Positions 5,702 to 9,358 of a stretch of 9,358 nt of DNA are shown here, piece after piece. The stretch spans positions 1-9,358 of the forward strand of contig DASQUP010000113.1 in NCBI GenBank assembly GCA_035641235.1, given 5' to 3'. The notes beneath the pieces were generated by a model that did not search any database, had not been told where the DNA came from, and saw nothing but the letters and a program-made list of their open reading frames with translations. The stretch's first letter is position 1. Every line of letters starts with the position of its first letter. A program made the position numbers and the translations under genes. The stretch is from DASQUP01 sp035641235 (GTDB lineage: Bacteria > Actinomycetota > CADDZG01 > WHSQ01).

Positions 5702-6505
5702 ATGACCGTCTACGTCGGGACGTCGGGATGGCAGTACGACCACTGGCGCGCCCGCTTTTATCCGAAGGATGTTCCCAAAACTCGGTGGCTCGAGTACTAC
5801 GCCGAGCGGTTCTCGGTCGTCGAATCCAACAACGCTTTCTATCGCCTCCCCAAACCGCAGACGTTCGAGGACTGGGCGCACCGCACTCCCGACGACTTCT
5901 TGTTCACCGTCAAGGTCAGTCGTTTCCTCACTCACATCAAACGCCTAAAGGAGCCGGAGGAACCGGTAGGGCGTTTTCTCGATCACTCACGCCATCTCGG
6001 ATCCAAGCTTGCGCCCGTGCTCCTGCAGCTGCCGCCCACGCTGCGCGCGGATCTCGATGCTCTCGACGACACGTTGCGGAAATTCGGGGGCCGGGCGAAG
6101 GTCGCCGTCGAGTTCCGTCACCCAACCTGGTTCACAGACGAGTGCCGGGCGCTGCTCGAGAAGCGCGGGGCCGCGCTGTGCCTAGCGGACGGTGAACTCG
6201 GGGTAGGAGGAGAAAAGGCTGCGTCGCGACCGGTCTCTCCGATGTGGCGGACGACGGAGTGGGGCTACGTGCGGTTCCATCACGGAGCGGCGTCCCCGGA
6301 ACCGTGCTACGGCCGCACCGCCTTGGGGAGCTGGGCGCGCCGGGTCTCGGATCTGTGGACTCATTCGGACGATGTGTTCGTGTTCTTCAACAACGACGGC
6401 CGGGCGTGTGCATTGCGTGATGCGATGACCTTTGCGGGCTACGTTAAGAAGGAGGGCTTGCCCGTCGCGCGAGTGGCGTCATCGCGGGACATCCGGGTGA
6501 GTTGA
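5702..6505 (+). CDS. DUF72 (YecE-like) TIM-barrel protein, short type
   Basis: A 267-residue DUF72 protein; the family adopts a TIM-barrel fold and its biochemical role is unsettled. The domain spans nearly the whole protein: VGTSGW (5-10), RFYPKDVPK (18-26), ESNNAFYRLP (41-50), TPDDFLFTVKVSRFLTHIKR (62-81), PVLLQLPP (105-112), VAVEFRHPTWF (134-144), YVRFHHG (189-195) and VFVFFNNDGRACALRDA (225-241). Conserved polar positions of the family (Glu41, Lys71, Glu137, Arg139, His140, Asn230, Asn231) are present, so the site looks intact. ATG 5702 has AGGA 7 nt upstream. It is divergent from the lipase gene by only 35 nt and is followed after 22 nt by the DUF294-type gene, so it is probably first in an operon with it. 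No signal peptide is seen. Confidence 0.9.
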   Translation: MTVYVGTSGWQYDHWRARFYPKDVPKTRWLEYYAERFSVVESNNAFYRLPKPQTFEDWAHRTPDDFLFTVKVSRFLTHIKRLKEPEEPVGRFLDHSRHLGSKLAPVLLQLPPTLRADLDALDDTLRKFGGRAKVAVEFRHPTWFTDECRALLEKRGAALCLADGELGVGGEKAASRPVSPMWRTTEWGYVRFHHGAASPEPCYGRTALGSWARRVSDLWTHSDDVFVFFNNDGRACALRDAMTFAGYVKKEGLPVARVASSRDIRVS

Positions 6506-6518
6506 ACGACTAGCCGCC

Positions 6519-6523
6519 GGAGG
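6519..6523 (+). promoter_or_regulatory. Shine-Dalgarno deciding the GTG start at 6528
   Basis: GGAGG ends 4 nt before GTG 6528 and is 25 nt from the next in-frame ATG (6549), so GTG is the better start. Confidence 0.6.
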
Positions 6524-6527
6524 CGGA

Positions 6528-8330
6528 GTGGAACCGGTCGAGTTCGTCATGGAGCACCCGCCGTTCGATCATCTCGACGACGGGGCGGCGCACCTCGTCG
6601 CGACGTCTTTGGAAACGCTCTTCTTTCCGCAGGGCGCCCGCGTCCTGGAACGTGGTGGTGATCCGAGTGGACATCTCTACATGATCCGGAAGGGGACCGC
6701 CGAGCTGACGATTGCGGGCGACGTCGTCCAGGCTCTCGAGGAGGGAGACACGTTCGGCTTCCCGTCCCTGATCGGCGGCGCGCCGCCCGCGTTCGATGTC
6801 GTTGCCACGGACGACATCCTCGTCCACCGGATTCCCGAGGGCGTCTTCGACAAGCTGATGGAAGAGCCGTCGTTCGCCGCTTTCTGGCTGAAGGGACTCG
6901 GCGAGCGGCTGCGCCTGGCGCTGCCGGCCGAGCCCATGGCCCGGGGAGGCGACCTCGCGACCCCGGTTGGGCGATTGTTGGGCCGGTCTCCGGTAACGAT
7001 CGATCCCGCAGCGACGGTTGCCGAGGCCGCGCAGGTCATGAGATCCGAACGCGTCAGCTCGGTGATCGTTTCGGCCGACCCTCCCGGAATCATCACGGAC
7101 CGCGACCTTCGGGCGCGTGTCGTCGCCGATAGCCGCGCCTCCGACACACCGGCGGCCGAGGTGATGTCGCGGCCGCTCAAGACGGTGGCCGAAAGTACTC
7201 CCGTCTACGGCGCACTTCTTCTCATGTTGGAGGAAGGGGTGCACCACCTGCCCGTGACCCGAGGGGAGCGCATCGAAGGGCTCGTCACCGACACCGATCT
7301 CCTCCGCCATCAGGCCCGGAGTCCCCTGTATCTCCGCAAGTCGCTCGAGAAAGCACAGAGTCCCGACGCGCTTGCCGGTTACTCGAATGAGATCGCCGAG
7401 ATGGCCGGAAGCCTGTTCTATGCGGGCCTCGACACGACTAGCATCGGCCGGGTCATCGCGAGCCTCAACGATGCATTGACCGTGAGGCTCCTGCGGCTTG
7501 CAGAGGAAGGTCTCGGCGCGCCGCCGACTCCGTACGCGTGGATCGTGTACGGGTCACAGGGCAGGAGCGAGCAGCTCGTCATTACCGACCAGGACAACGC
7601 ACTCGTGTACCTAGAGGGATCCTCGGGGGCGGCCGCATACTTCGACACGCTAATGGCGCGAGTAACCGTCGGCCTGCAGGCTGCGGGCTTTCCCGAATAC
7701 CAGGGGAAGGCGATCACCGAGACGCGCAATGTGTCGCTGGACGAACTTCGCAAGACCATTCGGAGTTGGGTTCATGTACCGGACCCCGAAGCGATTCTCA
7801 GCGCGAGCATGTTCCTCGACCATCGCAAGGTCTTCGGCGGCCTTGATCTCGCGCCGGTGGAGTCTCTGATGCGCGCCGCAGAGGACGAAGGGCTTTTCAT
7901 GCGAAACCTCGCCCAGGACGCGCTGCGTTTCACTCCTCCGATCAGCCTGTGGCGCACTATTCGCAATCAAGAGGCGGTAGATCTCAAGCGCGGCGGGATC
8001 GCTCCGATCGTGCACCTCGCGCGTCTCTATGCGCTGCGGGCGCGCCGGTGGGAGCTTTCGACCATCGACCGCCTCGCAGCCGCGGCGGAGGAGGGGACAC
8101 TCAGCTCCGACGCAAGCGGGGAGCTCACGGAATCATTTCGCTTCCTGCTCGGGCTTCGTCTCGCTCATCAGCTTCGTGCGCTGTCGAGCGGCCAAATGCC
8201 GGCGGATGCCGTGGATAGCCGCTTGCTGTCACCGCGGGAGCGACGCCACCTCAAGGACGCGTTCCTCGTGGTGCGCCGGTTGCAGAAGGCGACGGCCGAC
8301 GCGTGGGGCGTCGCCCTCGGCGGCCCGTGA
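6528..8330 (+). CDS. cNMP-binding / CBS / DUF294 nucleotidyltransferase-like protein
   Basis: A 600-residue soluble multidomain protein of presumed signalling function. In order: a cyclic-nucleotide-binding-type beta-roll (about 12-130, with GHLYMIRKGTAELTI at 48-62 and EEGDTFGFPSLIGG at 71-84); two CBS domains (about 153-265, PGIITDRDLRARVVA at 186-200 and HHLPVTRGERIEGLVTDTDL at 239-258); a DUF294 nucleotidyltransferase-like domain (about 285-430) with YGSQGRSEQLVITDQDNALV (341-360); and a DUF294 C-terminal helical domain (about 450-597, LKRGGIAPIVHLARLYALRA at 486-505). Asp354 and Asp356 fit the metal-binding acidic pair, as in GlnD/GlnE-type enzymes. The MASNPxW-type segment usual after the GxPxCxG motif is replaced by ITETRNVSLDEL (396-407). 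The stop overlaps the exonuclease start (GTGA). This pairing with a DnaQ-like exonuclease is known in other bacteria, though its purpose is not established. Confidence 0.9.
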   Translation: MEPVEFVMEHPPFDHLDDGAAHLVATSLETLFFPQGARVLERGGDPSGHLYMIRKGTAELTIAGDVVQALEEGDTFGFPSLIGGAPPAFDVVATDDILVHRIPEGVFDKLMEEPSFAAFWLKGLGERLRLALPAEPMARGGDLATPVGRLLGRSPVTIDPAATVAEAAQVMRSERVSSVIVSADPPGIITDRDLRARVVADSRASDTPAAEVMSRPLKTVAESTPVYGALLLMLEEGVHHLPVTRGERIEGLVTDTDLLRHQARSPLYLRKSLEKAQSPDALAGYSNEIAEMAGSLFYAGLDTTSIGRVIASLNDALTVRLLRLAEEGLGAPPTPYAWIVYGSQGRSEQLVITDQDNALVYLEGSSGAAAYFDTLMARVTVGLQAAGFPEYQGKAITETRNVSLDELRKTIRSWVHVPDPEAILSASMFLDHRKVFGGLDLAPVESLMRAAEDEGLFMRNLAQDALRFTPPISLWRTIRNQEAVDLKRGGIAPIVHLARLYALRARRWELSTIDRLAAAAEEGTLSSDASGELTESFRFLLGLRLAHQLRALSSGQMPADAVDSRLLSPRERRHLKDAFLVVRRLQKATADAWGVALGGP

Positions 8331-8887
8331 GGAGTCGGTCGAAGGCCTGGGACGAGGTCGTCTACTGGGCCCTGGACCTCGAGACGGGCGGCCTCGACTC
8401 TGCTCGGGATCCCATTCTGTCCGTCGGGATGGTGCCGGTGAGGCAGGGCATCGTGAAGGTGGGGGAGTCGTTCTACAGCCTCGTCGGGGGCGCCGGCGCC
8501 GTCGGGTACGACAGCCTTCTCGTCCATCACATCCTTCCCGGCGAGCTGGCCGGCGCACCGGCCCGGGAGGAGGTGCTCGAGGAGATCGATGGGCGGCTGC
8601 GTGAGGGGGTGCTGCTCGTCCACTTCGCAGCGATGGACGTGCCCTTCCTGCGGCGTCTCTACAGGTCGTGTAGACGCCGGTGGCCGCGGCCCCGGGTTGT
8701 CGACACCGCCGCGCTTGTCGATCGCCTGTCCCGAGCGTCGCCGGGGGACCTCGCCGCGATCCGAGACCAGTTGGGGTTGCCGCGCTACAGGGATCACCAC
8801 GCGCTGTCGGATGCGATTGCAACGGCGGAGCTGCTCCTCGTGCTGCGCCACCAACTCGGCGCCGAGACGCTCCGCGACCTGACTTAG
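8327..8887 (+). CDS. DnaQ-like DEDDh 3'-5' exonuclease
   Basis: A 186-residue stand-alone exonuclease domain of the DnaQ / PolC-epsilon type, expected to remove nucleotides from 3' ends of DNA or RNA using two metal ions. Exo I is WALDLETGG (14-22; Asp17, Glu19). Exo II is LLVHFAAMDVPFLRRL (96-111; Asp104). Exo III is RDHHALSDAIATAELLL (155-171; His157, Asp162). All five DEDDh residues are there, so it should be active. The Exo II motif reads VHFAAMD where vgHNAxFD is common, i.e. the usual Asn is Phe100/Ala. GTG 8327 is chosen because it overlaps the previous stop as GTGA, the usual arrangement for a coupled pair; GTG 8303 would add eight residues (mostly Arg/Pro) and a 28-nt overlap. It has no polymerase or GIY-YIG extension, so it is not DinG or UvrC-like. 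Confidence 0.88.
   Translation: MRSRSKAWDEVVYWALDLETGGLDSARDPILSVGMVPVRQGIVKVGESFYSLVGGAGAVGYDSLLVHHILPGELAGAPAREEVLEEIDGRLREGVLLVHFAAMDVPFLRRLYRSCRRRWPRPRVVDTAALVDRLSRASPGDLAAIRDQLGLPRYRDHHALSDAIATAELLLVLRHQLGAETLRDLT
8651..8679. repeat. Hairpin inside the exonuclease gene
   Basis: CGGCGTC and TACA (8651-8657, 8660-8663) pair with TGTAGACGCCG (8669-8679) around loop GGTCG, with a 2-nt bulge (TC). That is 11 Watson-Crick pairs within codons for RRLYRSCRRRW, between Exo II and Exo III. It may simply reflect arginine-rich coding, or slow translation or transcription here. Confidence 0.45.
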
Positions 8888-8888
8888 A

Positions 8889-8936
8889 GGTTTGCGACAC
8901 GAAGGCCTCTGGCGGGCCTCCTTGTCGCTACAAACC
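8889..8936. repeat. Long imperfect inverted repeat after the exonuclease gene
   Basis: GGTTTG (8889-8894) pairs with CAAACC (8931-8936), and CGACACGAAGGCC (8895-8907) pairs with GGCCTCCTTGTCG (8915-8927) with two mismatches, separated by a 3-nt bulge (8928-8930) and closed by a 7-nt loop. This gives 17 Watson-Crick pairs in all. It begins 1 nt after the exonuclease stop and ends 23 nt before the next gene. It could terminate or attenuate transcription of the upstream operon, although no T-run follows. A palindromic repeat element is the alternative. Confidence 0.65.
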
Positions 8937-8959
8937 GTGTTGATGGTAGTTATGAGGGC

Positions 8960-9358
8960 ATGGGAGACATTCTGATCGGCACCGCATCGTGGACGGACAA
9001 ATCTCTTATCCAGTCGGGCTGGTACCCGAAGGGGGTTTCGAGCGCCGCCCAGAGGCTGGGCTTCTACGCGGAGCACTTCCGGCTGGTGGAGGTCGACTCG
9101 ACGTACTACTTCCCGCCCAGCGAGGACAACTCGCGCCGCTGGGTCGAGCGGACGCCCGACGACTTCACCTTCAACATCAAGGCCTTCTCTCTGCTGACCG
9201 GACATCCGACTAAAAGTGAGGCGCTGTACAAGGACCTTCCAAAGCCCGACAAGAAGAACATCTATCCCGACGACCTCGACAAGAAGATCATTGACGAGGT
9301 GTGGGAGCGATTTCTGTCCGCTCTCGAGCCGCTGTCCAGCGCAGGAAAGCTCGGAGTG
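8960..9358 (+). CDS. DUF72 protein, second type (partial, runs off the window)
   Basis: The first 133 codons of a second DUF72 gene, open to the window edge. Family blocks are IGTASWTD (6-13), GWYPKGV (20-26), YAEHFRLVEVDSTYYFPPSE (36-55), and WVERTPDDFTFNIKAFSLLT (61-80) followed by GHPT (81-84). A lysine- and aspartate-rich insert comes next (KDLPKPDKKNIYPDDLDKK, 91-109) that the first DUF72 protein in this window lacks. It therefore belongs to a longer DUF72 subtype and is not a recent duplicate. ATG 8960 is the only start that includes the first strand; the GAGGG at 8954-8958 is too close (1 nt) to be a good Shine-Dalgarno. An AT-richer AGTTAT at 8948-8953 lies 6 nt upstream, weakly compatible with a leaderless start. 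A 7-codon out-of-frame ORF (8952-8975) overlaps the start. Function is unsettled for the whole family. Confidence 0.85.
   Translation, partial: MGDILIGTASWTDKSLIQSGWYPKGVSSAAQRLGFYAEHFRLVEVDSTYYFPPSEDNSRRWVERTPDDFTFNIKAFSLLTGHPTKSEALYKDLPKPDKKNIYPDDLDKKIIDEVWERFLSALEPLSSAGKLGV

Noticed and set aside
8952..8975. Seven-codon ORF (MRAWETF) overlapping the start of the second DUF72 gene, like the luxR mini-ORF.
   Set aside because: It has no Shine-Dalgarno and its stop does not overlap the DUF72 start in a coupling arrangement, so it looks like chance.
8168..9205. A 345-codon minus-strand ORF opposite the exonuclease and second DUF72 gene.
   Set aside because: It crosses two clear plus-strand genes and the inverted repeat, and its translation has no recognisable motif.

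Overview
The window is GC-rich, gene-dense bacterial DNA, most likely from an actinobacterium (Actinomycetota). Three things suggest this. The gene order is thiO-thiS-thiG. ThiG carries the LLASSVTRA form of its C-terminal phosphate-loop region rather than the LLNTA form common elsewhere. Several genes have GTG starts, 4-nt stop/start overlaps, and one apparently leaderless start. The genus cannot be named from the sequence.

Region 1 (1-2308) is a thiamine-thiazole operon. A putative -10 box at 43-48 is followed by a clear TPP riboswitch (about 61-170). The 3' strand of its closing helix is the Shine-Dalgarno of thiO, so TPP binding should shut off translation directly. thiO (glycine oxidase), thiS (sulfur carrier) and thiG (thiazole synthase) follow with a 4-nt overlap and a 7-nt gap. 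ThiO makes dehydroglycine, ThiS-thiocarboxylate gives sulfur, and ThiG joins both with DXP into the thiazole phosphate. The ThiS-activating enzyme, thiC, thiD and thiE are not in the window.

Region 2 (2309-4727) holds a 541-residue LuxR-type regulator with a TPR-like body and no ATPase domain. It is preceded by a hairpin and a five-codon mini-ORF that carries the only good ribosome binding site. Facing it, 7 nt away, is a SnoaL/NTF2-fold gene. The roughly 290-nt stretch beyond is not empty: on the minus strand it keeps the 3' end (about 44 codons) of a DUF559/AbiEi-C-like gene, cut off just after the stop of the next gene.

Region 3 (4728-9358) starts with an exported alpha/beta-hydrolase lipase on the minus strand, whose GTG start lies 6 nt from a TATGAT -10 box. 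Divergent from it by 35 nt is a likely operon: a DUF72 protein, a cNMP-binding/CBS/DUF294 nucleotidyltransferase-like protein, and a DEDDh 3'-5' exonuclease overlapping it by 4 nt. A long imperfect inverted repeat follows, then a second, different DUF72 gene that runs off the window end.

I find no CRISPR array, insertion sequence, tRNA or rRNA, and no clearly new multi-gene system. The least explained parts are the DUF72/DUF294/exonuclease/DUF72 cluster, the luxR leader, the gene relic and the large inverted repeat.
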